A stretch of DNA of 64,000 nucleotides from Mumia sp. Pv4-285 (GCF_041320275.1 NZ_CP162023.1:3348001-3412000), one strand, 5' to 3'; counted from the stretch's first letter, positions 8,482 to 16,561 are shown. The notes: generated by a model not told the origin, from the letters alone. Translations and numbers: made by a program.

Positions 8482-9959
8482 GCACCATCGTCAGCGACAC
8501 CGACGTCCTGATCGTGGGCACGGGATTCTCCGGGCTAGGACTGGGGTCGCTCCTGGCTCGCCAGGGCCAGCACTCCTTCGCCCTCGTCGAGCGTGCTTCC
8601 TCCGTCGGTGGCACCTGGCGCGACAACACCTATCCCGGCGCGGCCTGCGACATCCCGTCCCACCTGTACTCCTTCTCGTTCCGGCCGTCGGCGACCTGGT
8701 CCCACGTGTACGGTCGGCAGCCGGAGATCCGTGACTACCTCGAACGCACCGCCGTCGAGGAAGGGCTGCTCCCTCACACCTTCCTCGACGCCGAGATGCT
8801 CGCGGCCGACTGGGACGAGCAGGCACAACGCTGGAACGTCCGCACCACGCGAGGTCTGCACGTGGCACGCACCCTAGTCACGGCGTGCGGGCACCTGTCC
8901 GACCCGTCGATCCCGGACATCGAGGATCTCGACACCTTCACCGGCGAGATCTTCCACTCCGCGCGGTGGAACCACGACGTCGACCTGGTCGGGAAGCGCA
9001 TCGGCGTGCTGGGCACAGGCGCTTCCGCCATCCAGATCGTTCCCGAGCTCGCCGCGGTCGCCGGCTCGCTCACGGTCTTCCAGCGCTCGGCTCCGTACGT
9101 CGTGCCTCGCAAGGACCGCTCGTACTCCGACGCGGAGAAGGGCATGTTCAGCAGGGTTCCCGAAACGGCACGGATGCTGCGCGAGAAGCTCTTCTGGGAC
9201 AGCGAGGCGCGATTCCCACAGCGCCTTGGTGTCCCGGTGTTCCTGGAGCAGATGAAAAAGCTCGCCCGAGACCATCTCGAGGCTCAGGTCGCCGACCCCG
9301 ACCTCCGCGAGCGGTTGCGACCCCGGTACGAGCTCGGCTGCAAGCGGATCCTCCTCTCCAACGACTACTACCCGGCGCTCACCCGACCCCACGTCCAGCT
9401 CGAGACCGCCGGCATCGAGAAGATGACCGGACGAGGGATCGTGACCCGCGACGGGTCGTCGATCGACCTGGACGTCCTGGTCGTGGCGACCGGGTTCGAG
9501 GCCGTCGACCTGCCCTTCGCCCATCGGGTTCGCGGCCGCGACGCGCGCCTCTTGTCGGACCACTGGGCCGAGGGAGGACGCACGCTTGCGAGCACCTCCG
9601 TCACCGGGTTCCCCAACCTCTTCGTCATGCAAGGTCCGAGCACAGGCCTGGGCGCAGGCTCGATCGTCTACATCATCGAGAGCCAGGCCAAGTACATCAG
9701 CCAAGCGGTCGACTTCATCGCCGACCGGGGCGCCGTCATCGAGCCGACCGCGGCGGCTGAGGACGCCTACGTCGCCGACCTCGACGAGCGCAGTCAGGGG
9801 ACGGTGTGGTTGTCGGAGGGGTGTCGCAGCTGGTACAGGCATCCGACCAGCGGCCGACTGTCAGCGCTGTGGCCGGACTACATGCGGCGCTACCGGGAGG
9901 AGAACGGATCGTTCGATCCCGAGCCCTACGAAGTCCTTGGCCTGTCCGCGACGGGCTGA
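8478..9959 (+). CDS. Flavin-containing (Baeyer-Villiger-type) monooxygenase
   Basis: FAD/NADPH monooxygenase of 493 residues that inserts oxygen next to a carbonyl or oxygenates a heteroatom. It has an N-terminal FAD Rossmann motif GTGFSGLGLG, then GGTWRDNTYPGAACDIPSH, a second NADPH Rossmann motif VLGTGASAIQ, and FTGEIFHSARWN. The last matches the Baeyer-Villiger fingerprint FxGxxxHxxxW, with Asn where Pro or Asp is usual. The GTG start overlaps the hydrolase stop, so the two are translationally coupled. The 3' end overlaps the convergent GyrI-like gene by 34 bp. The substrate (ketone, cyclic ketone or steroid-like) is not evident. Confidence 0.88.
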   Translation: MSTIVSDTDVLIVGTGFSGLGLGSLLARQGQHSFALVERASSVGGTWRDNTYPGAACDIPSHLYSFSFRPSATWSHVYGRQPEIRDYLERTAVEEGLLPHTFLDAEMLAADWDEQAQRWNVRTTRGLHVARTLVTACGHLSDPSIPDIEDLDTFTGEIFHSARWNHDVDLVGKRIGVLGTGASAIQIVPELAAVAGSLTVFQRSAPYVVPRKDRSYSDAEKGMFSRVPETARMLREKLFWDSEARFPQRLGVPVFLEQMKKLARDHLEAQVADPDLRERLRPRYELGCKRILLSNDYYPALTRPHVQLETAGIEKMTGRGIVTRDGSSIDLDVLVVATGFEAVDLPFAHRVRGRDARLLSDHWAEGGRTLASTSVTGFPNLFVMQGPSTGLGAGSIVYIIESQAKYISQAVDFIADRGAVIEPTAAAEDAYVADLDERSQGTVWLSEGCRSWYRHPTSGRLSALWPDYMRRYREENGSFDPEPYEVLGLSATG

Positions 9960-10552
9960 CGCAGGATGGTCCGCAGCCTGACCGGCTCGGTCTTGCGCGC
10001 GTCGGACAAGTAGATCTCGTGGTGCGGTCCGCTCGGTGACAGTCCGTGAGCAGGGAGGAACTCGTCGTGGAGGCGGCGGAGCGTGGGGCCCTCGTCGTCG
10101 TACGAGCCGACGTGCAGGATCTGGACGCTGCGACCCTCCCGATAGCGTTCGAAGCGAACGAGGCCGAGCGCGGGGAGGCTCTTCTTGCGGGCCGCCGTCA
10201 ACGCCTCCGCGACGACCTCGTCGGTGATCCAGTCCGGCTGGGCGATCATCATCGTCCAGTCCCAGGCGTCCTTGTCGCGGGTACGGAACACCGTCAGGTC
10301 GTCGGCAGTCCACAGGCCTTCCAACGGCGCCACCGTGTGGACGCGGTTCAGCTGGTTCTTGGCGACGGCGCGCACGGCGTACGCGGTGGTGTAGAGCGCC
10401 TCCACCGCGTCACGGTAGGCCGCGGCGGTGTTCGGGTCACCGTGTCCGTCGGCCATGAGGAACCCCATCGCGGGGACGTCGACGAGCACGAAGTCGGCCG
10501 CCTTGGCGGCGTACAGGTCCTTGCGTTCCTTCTTGATGTCGTAGCTCAGCAC
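9926..10552 (-). CDS. GyrI-like small-molecule-binding domain protein
   Basis: The 208-residue cytosolic protein resembles the stand-alone GyrI-like (AraC effector-binding) family. It opens with MLSYDIKKERKDLYAAK and continues with FVLVDVPAMGFLMADGHGDPN. It also has WTMMIAQPDWIT and a C-terminal VGSYDDEGPTLRRLHDEF segment that is common in such proteins. These bind small amphipathic molecules; no catalytic role can be assigned. It is convergent with the monooxygenase and divergent from the repeat protein at 10600. Confidence 0.75.
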   Translation of the reverse strand: MLSYDIKKERKDLYAAKAADFVLVDVPAMGFLMADGHGDPNTAAAYRDAVEALYTTAYAVRAVAKNQLNRVHTVAPLEGLWTADDLTVFRTRDKDAWDWTMMIAQPDWITDEVVAEALTAARKKSLPALGLVRFERYREGRSVQILHVGSYDDEGPTLRRLHDEFLPAHGLSPSGPHHEIYLSDARKTEPVRLRTILRQPVADRPRTS

Positions 10553-10587
10553 TCGTCTGCTCCTCCATGGGCATGCTCAGGCGCGGC

Positions 10588-10593
10588 TAGACT
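10588..10593 (+). promoter_or_regulatory. Candidate -10 box of the Ser/Ile-repeat gene
   Basis: TAGACT is a good actinobacterial -10 hexamer. It ends 6 bp before the GTG at 10600, which places the transcription start on or next to the start codon, and no Shine-Dalgarno sequence is present. The gene is therefore probably leaderless. No convincing -35 is visible. Confidence 0.5.
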
Positions 10594-10599
10594 GCCGCC

Positions 10600-10896
10600 G
10601 TGCTCTCGTGGCGTTCTCAGAACTCGTTCCTGTCGATCTGTTCCGAAGGCTCGGTGCTGTCCATCGGGAGCATCGGGTCGATCGCGTCCATCGGATCGAT
10701 CGGGTCGATCCTGTCTGCTGGTTCGATCGGTTCCGTGATGTCGGTGCTTTCGATGCTGTCGCATCAGAGCAACTGCTCCATCCTGAGTCGGCGGAGCAAT
10801 TGCTCGATCCTCAGCGACGAGAGCAACACCTCGATCCTCAGCCGGCGCAGAGACCGGTCGGTGCTCGATCGCGGCCGGGCCCGAGCGACACGCTGA
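10600..10896 (+). CDS. Small Ser/Ile-repeat protein of unknown function
   Basis: 98 residues dominated by an SIGS/SIxS repeat. It runs FLSICSEGSVLSIGSIGS, then ASIGSIGSILSAGSIGS, then three near-copies of SNCSILSRR. It ends in an Arg-rich tail (RRRDRSVLDRGRARATR). The strict Ser-hydrophobic-x-Ser period of three to six residues, broken late by charged residues, suggests a stacked beta-solenoid or amyloid-like fold (inference). A good -10 box at the expected distance supports real expression. I recall similar short LSWRS...SIGS proteins in actinomycetes but cannot cite one. The underlying DNA is also repetitive (repeats of a TCGATCGG type), so chance low complexity is the alternative. Confidence 0.6.
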   Translation: MLSWRSQNSFLSICSEGSVLSIGSIGSIASIGSIGSILSAGSIGSVMSVLSMLSHQSNCSILSRRSNCSILSDESNTSILSRRRDRSVLDRGRARATR

Positions 10897-10905
10897 CCCC
10901 GGGAG

Positions 10906-11730
10906 TCAACGGCCTGTCACGATCCCGGTCTCGTCGTCGTGGTCTCCACGCACCCACGAGGCGTGGCGGGCAGCGGAGTAGGAGAGCACCGACTTCGCGT
11001 CGCCGTCGATGAGATTGCCGAAGTTGCCGACGATGCGGTCGAAGTCGAGCGTCGAGAGCCGGGCCGCGATCGCCTCGACGACAGCTGCCGACAGGGGGAT
11101 CTTGTTCGGATAGCTGCGCATGAATCCCAACGACCGGCGATCGGGGTTCGGGAACACGGTGTCACCACTGAGCAGCAGGCCGCGGCCGGTGTCGTCGACC
11201 CAGACGGCGACCGCGGCGCCGACGAAGTGGCCGCCGACACGGTGCAGGCTCAACCCCGGCGCGAGCTCGTGATCGTGCTTCCACAGCTGGACGCGCTCCG
11301 AGCGACGACCGATCCACTCCGCGTCCGACGCGCACACCAGCACGGGCGCGTCGAGCGCCTCGCCCCACGCGGTCTGGACACCGAACATGTGCGGGTGGCT
11401 GGCCGCGACAGCCAGCACAGGACCGCGCTCGAGGATCTGTCGGGCGGTCTCGTCGTCGTGGTAGCCGGGCGGGTCCCACAGCAACGATCCATGGTCCGTC
11501 GTCACCAGCTGCGCGGTCTGTCCGATCCCGACCTTGGGCTTGGTCGTGATCTCCGCACGACGCGGCTCACGGTCGGTCCAGACGAGCCGCTGGCCCGCGG
11601 CCCTGAGCTCCGCTGTCGTGGTCCAGCGTTGCCCGTCGGCCGGCACCCACTGGCGCTCGTCGGCACAGATCGGGCACACCTCGGGCAGCGGCTCATTGAA
11701 CTCGACGCCGCACGTGACACAGATCCGCAT
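10906..11730 (-). CDS. Metallo-beta-lactamase-fold protein with N-terminal zinc ribbon
   Basis: 274 residues. A short rubredoxin-like zinc ribbon is seen at the N-terminus (CVTCGVEF...CPICADERQW), followed by an MBL-fold hydrolase domain. The usual HxHxDH metal motif is changed: the aligned stretch reads AASHPHMFGV. Later elements survive (RVGGHFVG, LLLSGDTVF). The metal site is probably reduced or altered, so the activity may differ from normal MBL enzymes. The ATG has a GAGGAG site upstream. It is convergent with the repeat protein, and transcribed in the same direction as the MerR operon but separated from it by 72 bp. Confidence 0.8.
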   Translation of the reverse strand: MRICVTCGVEFNEPLPEVCPICADERQWVPADGQRWTTTAELRAAGQRLVWTDREPRRAEITTKPKVGIGQTAQLVTTDHGSLLWDPPGYHDDETARQILERGPVLAVAASHPHMFGVQTAWGEALDAPVLVCASDAEWIGRRSERVQLWKHDHELAPGLSLHRVGGHFVGAAVAVWVDDTGRGLLLSGDTVFPNPDRRSLGFMRSYPNKIPLSAAVVEAIAARLSTLDFDRIVGNFGNLIDGDAKSVLSYSAARHASWVRGDHDDETGIVTGR

Positions 11731-11802
11731 GGCTACTCCTCATGGGTGCTCTCCGTCGTCGACCCGCACACCGTACGACAGACCGGCGACAGTCGGCAGT
11801 CG

Positions 11803-12600
11803 TCAACCGTTCGCGCCGAGACGGCTCCGGGGCTCTGAGCGCTCGATCATCGTCCAGCCGGTCCAACCTCGCTCCTCGATCAGCCGGAGCAGCTGCGGAG
11901 CGCAGGGGAAGGATTCGAGGAACGCCGAGTCGAGCAGGTCGATGAGGTCGGCGTCCAGAGGGTAGTCCTCCTCCAGGCCCGCGCCCTCGGCCCTGGTGAC
12001 CTCAGCCTCGATGAAGGCGACGACGCGATCCGCGACCTCGGCGAGACGCGGGTCGTCGGGACGGCAGTCGACCACCTCGCCGAGGTCGACGTACAGCCTC
12101 TGCAGTGTGCCCTCCTCGAGCTGCTGTCGCTTCATCGCCATGAGAGCCGGCACCTGGTCGGGCACCTGAGCGGCGATCAAGATCCAGCTGTCCCGCTCGA
12201 CCTCGATCAACCGCTCGGAGAACCCGAGCTCACGCATGCGCCGGAAGTAGTCCACGGCCTCGGGCGGGAGCGCCAGGCTGTCGCCGGCCGCGAGCTTCGC
12301 GATGCGTTCGCGATGGCGCTGCAGCTCACGGATGTCAGCCCGCAGGCGGCGGTCGATCTCCTCGACCGCCGCGGCGAACTCAGCGGGGTCGGCCGCCAAG
12401 AGCTGACGCACCCTCGACAACGGCACGCCCGCGTCCGCGAGGGTGCGGATCCGGATCAGCTCGACGACGGCCTGCGCGTCGTACCGCCGGTAGCCGGAGC
12501 GGTCACGCTCCGGCTCCGGCAGCAGCTGCTTCGCGTGGTAGTGCCGGACTGCGCGAACCGTCACTCCGGCGTGCGACGCCAGCTGGCTGATGGTGAGCAT
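11803..12600 (-). CDS. MerR-family transcriptional regulator of the ABC-2 exporter operon
   Basis: 265 residues. The N-terminal winged helix is MerR-type: LTISQLASHAGVTVRAVRHYHAKQLLPEPERD, then YDAQAVVELIRIRTLADAGVPL, followed by a dimerisation helix. The C-terminal region is a TipAS/GyrI-like all-helical effector domain without an obvious cysteine metal site. It is the last gene of a four-gene operon: its ATG is 1 bp after the DUF1048 stop, so translation is coupled. A perfect MerR-type dyad sits just upstream of the first gene (14537-14557), so it most likely activates its own exporter operon in response to a small molecule. Confidence 0.88.
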   Translation of the reverse strand: MLTISQLASHAGVTVRAVRHYHAKQLLPEPERDRSGYRRYDAQAVVELIRIRTLADAGVPLSRVRQLLAADPAEFAAAVEEIDRRLRADIRELQRHRERIAKLAAGDSLALPPEAVDYFRRMRELGFSERLIEVERDSWILIAAQVPDQVPALMAMKRQQLEEGTLQRLYVDLGEVVDCRPDDPRLAEVADRVVAFIEAEVTRAEGAGLEEDYPLDADLIDLLDSAFLESFPCAPQLLRLIEERGWTGWTMIERSEPRSRLGANG

Positions 12601-12601
12601 C

Positions 12602-12958
12602 TCAGAGCTGCTTCTTCACGTCCTGGTTGAGCACGACCTGATTCAAGGACTCGCGCCACTTCGCCAGGTAGCCGTCGTACGGCTTGGCCCCTTGCAGAAG
12701 CTCGTCGCAGAACGCGGCCACGTCGTCACCGGTCACCTCGAGGACGCCCTTGCCCTCGGCCGCACCGGCTTCGAATGTCGCGAGCACGTCGTCGAGGATA
12801 GCGACGATGTCCATCCCGTCGCCCGACGTGAACCGCCACATGTAGTTCTTGATCTCGCCGTAGACGGTGCGGTAGTCGTTCGGCAGCGAGGCTGCGCGCG
12901 CCTCCATGCGCTTCCATTCCTTCTTGTCGCCGATGATCTTGGTGAGGAAGTTGGTCAT
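12602..12958 (-). CDS. DUF1048 family protein
   Basis: 118-residue cytosolic protein starting MTNFLTKIIGDKKEWKRMEAR, then LPNDYRTVYGEIKNYMWRF, the typical DUF1048 opening. The family is all-helical and often accompanies PadR or MerR regulators with ABC-2 drug exporters; its function is not known. A clear AAAGGAG site precedes the ATG. It lies between the permease (27 bp upstream) and the MerR gene (1 bp downstream), so it belongs to the exporter operon and may be an accessory or sensing component. Confidence 0.85.
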   Translation of the reverse strand: MTNFLTKIIGDKKEWKRMEARAASLPNDYRTVYGEIKNYMWRFTSGDGMDIVAILDDVLATFEAGAAEGKGVLEVTGDDVAAFCDELLQGAKPYDGYLAKWRESLNQVVLNQDVKKQL

Positions 12959-12985
12959 GGTGCTTCTCCTTTGTGTGGTGGGGAT

Positions 12986-13753
12986 TCAGGCGAACGTGCG
13001 GCGGTACGTGGCCATCGCCAGGGCGTACGCGGCGACGAGGAGACCGACGCACCAGGCGAGCGCGATCCACAGGTCGTTGCCGACCGGCGTCTCGTCGAGC
13101 AGCGCGCGGACCGTGTTGACGATGGAGGTGACCGGCTGGTTCTCGGCGAACCACTTCACGGGGCCCGGCATGTTGTCGGTGGGGACGAACGCCGAGCTGA
13201 TGAACGGCAGGAAGATCAGCGGGTACGAGAACGCACTCGCCCCGTCCAGCGTCTTCGCTGTCAGGCCGGGGATCACGGCGAGCCAGGTCAGACCCAGGGT
13301 GAACAGGATCAGGATGCCTGCGACCGCGAGCCATGCCAGTACGTCCGCCCCGGTGCGGAAGCCCATCAGGAACGCGACGCCGATGACGACCACCAACGAG
13401 ACGATGTTGGCGACCAGCGAGGTCAGCACGTGCGCCCACAGCACCGAGGAGCGGGCGATCGGCATCGACTGGAACCGTTCGAAGATGCCGCCCTGCAGAT
13501 CGGTGAAGAGCCGGTACGCGGTGTAGGCGACACCCGAGGCGATCGTGATGAGCAGGATGCCGGGGAGCAGGTAGTCGACGTAGGAGTCCGAGCCCGGGCC
13601 GGTGTCGATGGCACCGCCGAACACGTACACGAACAACAGCATCATGGCGACCGGTGTGATGACGGTGGTGATGATGGTGTCCGGGCTGCGGCGGATGTGG
13701 CTCAGCGACCGCCCGGTCAGGGTCGCGGTGTCGGTCACGAAGTAGTTAGGCAT
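12986..13753 (-). CDS. ABC-2 type exporter permease
   Basis: 255-residue integral membrane protein with six predicted hydrophobic segments, for example TIITTVITPVAMMLLFVYVF and LLPGILLITIASGVAYTAYR. DrrB-like features include the N-terminal LTGRSLSHIRRSPDT and FERFQSMPIARSSVLW. It would form the membrane pore of a daunorubicin-type multidrug exporter with the ATPase encoded just upstream. The ATG overlaps the ATPase stop by 8 bp and has an AGGAG site inside the upstream gene. Confidence 0.9.
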   Translation of the reverse strand: MPNYFVTDTATLTGRSLSHIRRSPDTIITTVITPVAMMLLFVYVFGGAIDTGPGSDSYVDYLLPGILLITIASGVAYTAYRLFTDLQGGIFERFQSMPIARSSVLWAHVLTSLVANIVSLVVVIGVAFLMGFRTGADVLAWLAVAGILILFTLGLTWLAVIPGLTAKTLDGASAFSYPLIFLPFISSAFVPTDNMPGPVKWFAENQPVTSIVNTVRALLDETPVGNDLWIALAWCVGLLVAAYALAMATYRRTFA

Positions 13754-14522
13754 CGTTTGCTCCTGAGGTGTCGGTGCCGGTGACGGCGAAGAAGATCTCT
13801 TCGAGGGAGGGCTGCTTCTCGACGTACTCGACCTTGGTCGGCGGCAGCAGCTGCTTCAGCTCGGTGAGCGTGCCGTTCACGATGATTCGCCCCTGGTGCA
13901 GGATCGCGATCCGGTCGGCGAGCTGCTCGGCCTCGTCGAGGTACTGGGTGGTGAGCAGCACGGTGGTTCCACCCTTGGCGAGCTCCCTGACGGCGTCCCA
14001 GACCTCGATGCGCGCCTGGGGGTCGAGGCCGGTCGTCGGCTCGTCGAGGAAGATGATCGGCGGGTCACCGATCAGGCTCATCGCGATGTCGAGACGGCGG
14101 CGCATGCCACCCGAGTACGTCGCGACCTTCTTGGCGCCGGCATCGGTCAGCGAGAACCGCTCGAGCAGGTCGTCAGCGACCGTGCCCGGGTCCTTGAGGT
14201 GTCGCAGCTTCGCGACCAGGACCAGGTTCTCCCGACCCGACAGGATCTCATCGACTGCCGCGAACTGCCCGGTCAGGCTGAACGACTCCCGCACCCGCGC
14301 AGGCTGCGTCGCGACGTCGAACCCGTTGACGGTCGCCGTCCCCCCATCGGCCTTCAACAGCGTCGCCAGGATCCTGATGACCGTCGTCTTGCCCGCTCCG
14401 TTCGACCCGAGCAGGGCGAAGATGCTGCCCGGCGCGACGTCGAAGTCGACGCCCTTGAGGACCGATTGGTCGCCGTACGACTTGGTGAGTCCGGCTATCT
14501 GGATGGCTTGCGTTGTTGTCAT
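13746..14522 (-). CDS. ABC exporter ATP-binding protein, daunorubicin-resistance (DrrA) type
   Basis: 258-residue nucleotide-binding subunit. Walker A is LGSNGAGKTT, the signature is YSGGMRRR, and Walker B is IFLDEPTTGLDP. The C-terminal stretch is the DrrA-type extension (QLLPPTKVEYVEKQPSLEEIF). The ATG at 14522 was chosen because the protein then begins at the family N-terminus; GGAGG lies only 1 bp before it, too close to act normally. The MerR dyad lies 15-35 bp upstream, so the transcript leader must be very short. First gene of the exporter-DUF1048-MerR operon. Confidence 0.9.
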   Translation of the reverse strand: MTTTQAIQIAGLTKSYGDQSVLKGVDFDVAPGSIFALLGSNGAGKTTVIRILATLLKADGGTATVNGFDVATQPARVRESFSLTGQFAAVDEILSGRENLVLVAKLRHLKDPGTVADDLLERFSLTDAGAKKVATYSGGMRRRLDIAMSLIGDPPIIFLDEPTTGLDPQARIEVWDAVRELAKGGTTVLLTTQYLDEAEQLADRIAILHQGRIIVNGTLTELKQLLPPTKVEYVEKQPSLEEIFFAVTGTDTSGANDA

Positions 14523-14536
14523 GCCTCCAGGGTGGA

Positions 14537-14557
14537 ACCTTGACGCTGGGTCAAGGT
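14537..14557 (-). promoter_or_regulatory. MerR-type operator/promoter of the exporter operon
   Basis: On the plus strand ACCTTGAC-GCTGG-GTCAAGGT is a perfect 8-bp inverted repeat with a 5-bp spacer, the classic MerR-family layout. Read on the minus strand it is preceded by CTTGACC, a possible -35 box. No good -10 hexamer is visible downstream. The MerR gene at the end of the same operon is the obvious binder. Confidence 0.75.
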
Positions 14558-14590
14558 CAAGCACGAAATCGTCGTGTCCTGGAACACGCG

Positions 14591-14640
14591 CGTCGGGCAG
14601 CCAGAACCGAGCGCTGGTGCGCCCCTCTGGCTGCCCGACG
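14591..14640 (-). terminator. Stem-loop terminator after the GH3 gene
   Basis: Perfect 15-bp arms CGTCGGGCAGCCAGA (14591-14605) and TCTGGCTGCCCGACG (14626-14640) with a 20-nt loop. It starts 18 bp beyond the stop of the minus-strand GH3 gene and before the next operon's promoter. There is no T-tract, as is usual in high-GC actinomycetes. Confidence 0.7.
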
Positions 14641-14657
14641 GCCGTTCGTGCGTGCGG

Positions 14658-16520
14658 TTAGTAGCCCAGACCGTGCCCGAACGGGAACAGCTCACCGGTG
14701 CCGTCTGCGCGCGGGATCGAGACCGGGAGGCGGCCGGACGGGTCCACCTCGCCGAACAGCACCCGCACCAGCGACTCGAGCTGGTGAGAGGTGTAGCCGT
14801 ACGTGTCCAGCACCGTCGGTGCCTCGGGGAACGACGCGACGTCGTACGGGTTGCGCATTGCCGCGACCACGACGGGCTTGCCGGTCGCCAGCAGCGCGCG
14901 TACGAGGTTGGTCTGCGCCACCGCAGCCGCGGTCGGCAGTCCTGTGGCTGCGCTCACGGCGTACGCGTTGTTGGTCGACACCACCACGAGATCGGAGCCC
15001 TGCGCGGCGGCCACCGCGTTGGCGATCGCCGTCGCCGACGGAGTCGTCCCCGACTCGAGAACCTGCGTCGTCGCACCTCGCGCGGCCAACGCGTTCGCGA
15101 TCCCCGCGGTGGTCCCGACGCCCCAACCGGCCACGAGGACGCGGCGCGGACCGGCCGTCAGCGGGAGCACCCCGGCGTCGTTCTTGACCAGGGTCGTCGT
15201 GCGGTCGCTGATCGCCTGCGCATCGGCCAGGTGCTGCGGTGCACCCACGATCTGGGTCGCCGCCGCCGGGTCGACGAACGGGTCGCGGAAGATGCCGCGC
15301 TTGTGCTTGTGCAGCAGGATCCGGTAGACCGACTCGTCGAGCCGCTTCTTGCTGATCTCACCGCTGCGGACCGCGGCGAGCACGGCGTTGTACGCCACGT
15401 CCATCTGCGGCGGGACGAGCAGCTGGTCGGCGCCGGCGAGGAAGGCCTGGACAGGGGCGACGTTCGGTGGGTACGTCGCTGCGGCACCTGCCATGTCGAG
15501 CGCGTCGGTGACGATGAGGCCGTCGAAGTCGAGCTCGTCGCGCAGCAGTCCGGTCAGGATCTTGTGCGACATCGTCGCCGGCACACCCGGGTCGATCGCC
15601 GGGAGTACGACGTGTGCGGTCATGATCGTGTCGACGCCGGCTGCGATCGCCGCACGGAACGGCGGCAGGTCGATCGCCTCCAGCTCGGCGCGGCTGTGGG
15701 TCACCTCGGGCAGGCCGAAGTGGCTGTCGACGCCGGTGTCGCCATGACCGGGGAAGTGCTTCGCCACGGCCGAGACTCCGCCCGCGTGGTAGCCGCGGAC
15801 CTGGGCGGCGACCAGCTCCGACACCAGGGCTGGGTCGGAGCCGATGGACCGGATCCCGATGACGGGATTGTTCGGATTGACGTTGACGTCGGCCACCGGC
15901 GCGTAGTCCTGTGTCAGACCGACCGCGGCGAGCTCGGTGCCGATGACCTCTCCGGAGCGTTCAGCGTCCGCCGCAGAGCGGCCGGCGCCGAGCGCCATGT
16001 TGCCGGGCATCTGCGTCGCGGGCGGACCGAAGCGAGCGACGAGCGCGCCGCCCTCCTGGTCGACCGAGATCTGCAGCGGGATACGGGCGGGCTGGGCGAG
16101 CGCGGCCGACTGGAGACCGTTCGAGAGCGTCGCGACCTGCGCCGGGCTGCCCATGTTGTCGTCGTTGTTCCGAGTCGTGTAGTAGATGACCCCGCCGGGC
16201 TGGTACTTCGCGACCGCCTGGGCGGGCGTGTCGACGCCGTACAGCCGTTGGTTGGTGGCCTTCGCCGTGTCGCTGACCGTGTTGGCGTCACGACCCGCAA
16301 CCTCGATGACGAAGAGCTGGCCGACCTTCTGCTCCAGCGTCATGTGCCGCAGCTGAGAGATCACCTTGCCGCGGTACGGCGCGTCGCCGGAGTGTCCGGG
16401 ATCGCTGGCGTTGGCTGAGGGTGGACCGAACGCTGCGGCCAGCACGAGGGACAGGCCGAGGACCAGAAGCCGGAGCGGCGTCCGGCTGCGGTGGGTGAGG
16501 GATGTTGACCGAGCGGGCAT
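14658..16520 (-). CDS. Secreted glycoside hydrolase family 3 (beta-N-acetylhexosaminidase, NagZ-like)
   Basis: 620 residues. A Sec signal peptide (Arg-rich start, LRLLVLGLSLVLAAAFGPPSA, then NAS) precedes a GH3 TIM barrel. The NagZ-type motif KHFPGHGDTGVDSH supplies the catalytic His/Asp loop, and VTDALDM carries the nucleophilic Asp. A C-terminal alpha/beta sandwich (VLVAGWGVGTT onward) follows, so it is the two-domain form. It probably removes N-acetylglucosamine from peptidoglycan or chitin fragments outside the membrane. A CRP-like site lies about 26 bp upstream of the start. Monocistronic. Confidence 0.9.
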   Translation of the reverse strand: MPARSTSLTHRSRTPLRLLVLGLSLVLAAAFGPPSANASDPGHSGDAPYRGKVISQLRHMTLEQKVGQLFVIEVAGRDANTVSDTAKATNQRLYGVDTPAQAVAKYQPGGVIYYTTRNNDDNMGSPAQVATLSNGLQSAALAQPARIPLQISVDQEGGALVARFGPPATQMPGNMALGAGRSAADAERSGEVIGTELAAVGLTQDYAPVADVNVNPNNPVIGIRSIGSDPALVSELVAAQVRGYHAGGVSAVAKHFPGHGDTGVDSHFGLPEVTHSRAELEAIDLPPFRAAIAAGVDTIMTAHVVLPAIDPGVPATMSHKILTGLLRDELDFDGLIVTDALDMAGAAATYPPNVAPVQAFLAGADQLLVPPQMDVAYNAVLAAVRSGEISKKRLDESVYRILLHKHKRGIFRDPFVDPAAATQIVGAPQHLADAQAISDRTTTLVKNDAGVLPLTAGPRRVLVAGWGVGTTAGIANALAARGATTQVLESGTTPSATAIANAVAAAQGSDLVVVSTNNAYAVSAATGLPTAAAVAQTNLVRALLATGKPVVVAAMRNPYDVASFPEAPTVLDTYGYTSHQLESLVRVLFGEVDPSGRLPVSIPRADGTGELFPFGHGLGY

Positions 16521-16545
16521 GCGCGCCTCCGGGCTGGGGTGCTCC

Positions 16546-16561
16546 TGTGACGTGGATCACG
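16546..16561. promoter_or_regulatory. CRP/GlxR-like site upstream of the GH3 gene
   Basis: TGTGA-CGTGGA-TCACG fits the TGTGA-N6-TCACA consensus of CRP-family regulators at 9 of 10 positions. It contains the palindrome ACGTG-GAT-CACGT. A minus-strand -10-like TAGTGT sits at 16570-16565, so the site would overlap the transcription start. Similar sites occur at 30056 and 39412. Confidence 0.45.

Noticed and set aside
10546-10764. A 72-residue minus-strand frame rich in DRSDR repeats opposite the Ser/Ile-repeat gene
   Set aside because: It mirrors the same repetitive DNA, has no promoter or ribosome-binding site and is less ordered than the plus-strand frame.
12590-13783. A 397-residue plus-strand frame opposite the exporter permease
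   Set aside because: Antisense shadow rich in Arg, Asp, Gln and His; the minus strand encodes clear DUF1048 and ABC-2 permease proteins with ribosome-binding sites.
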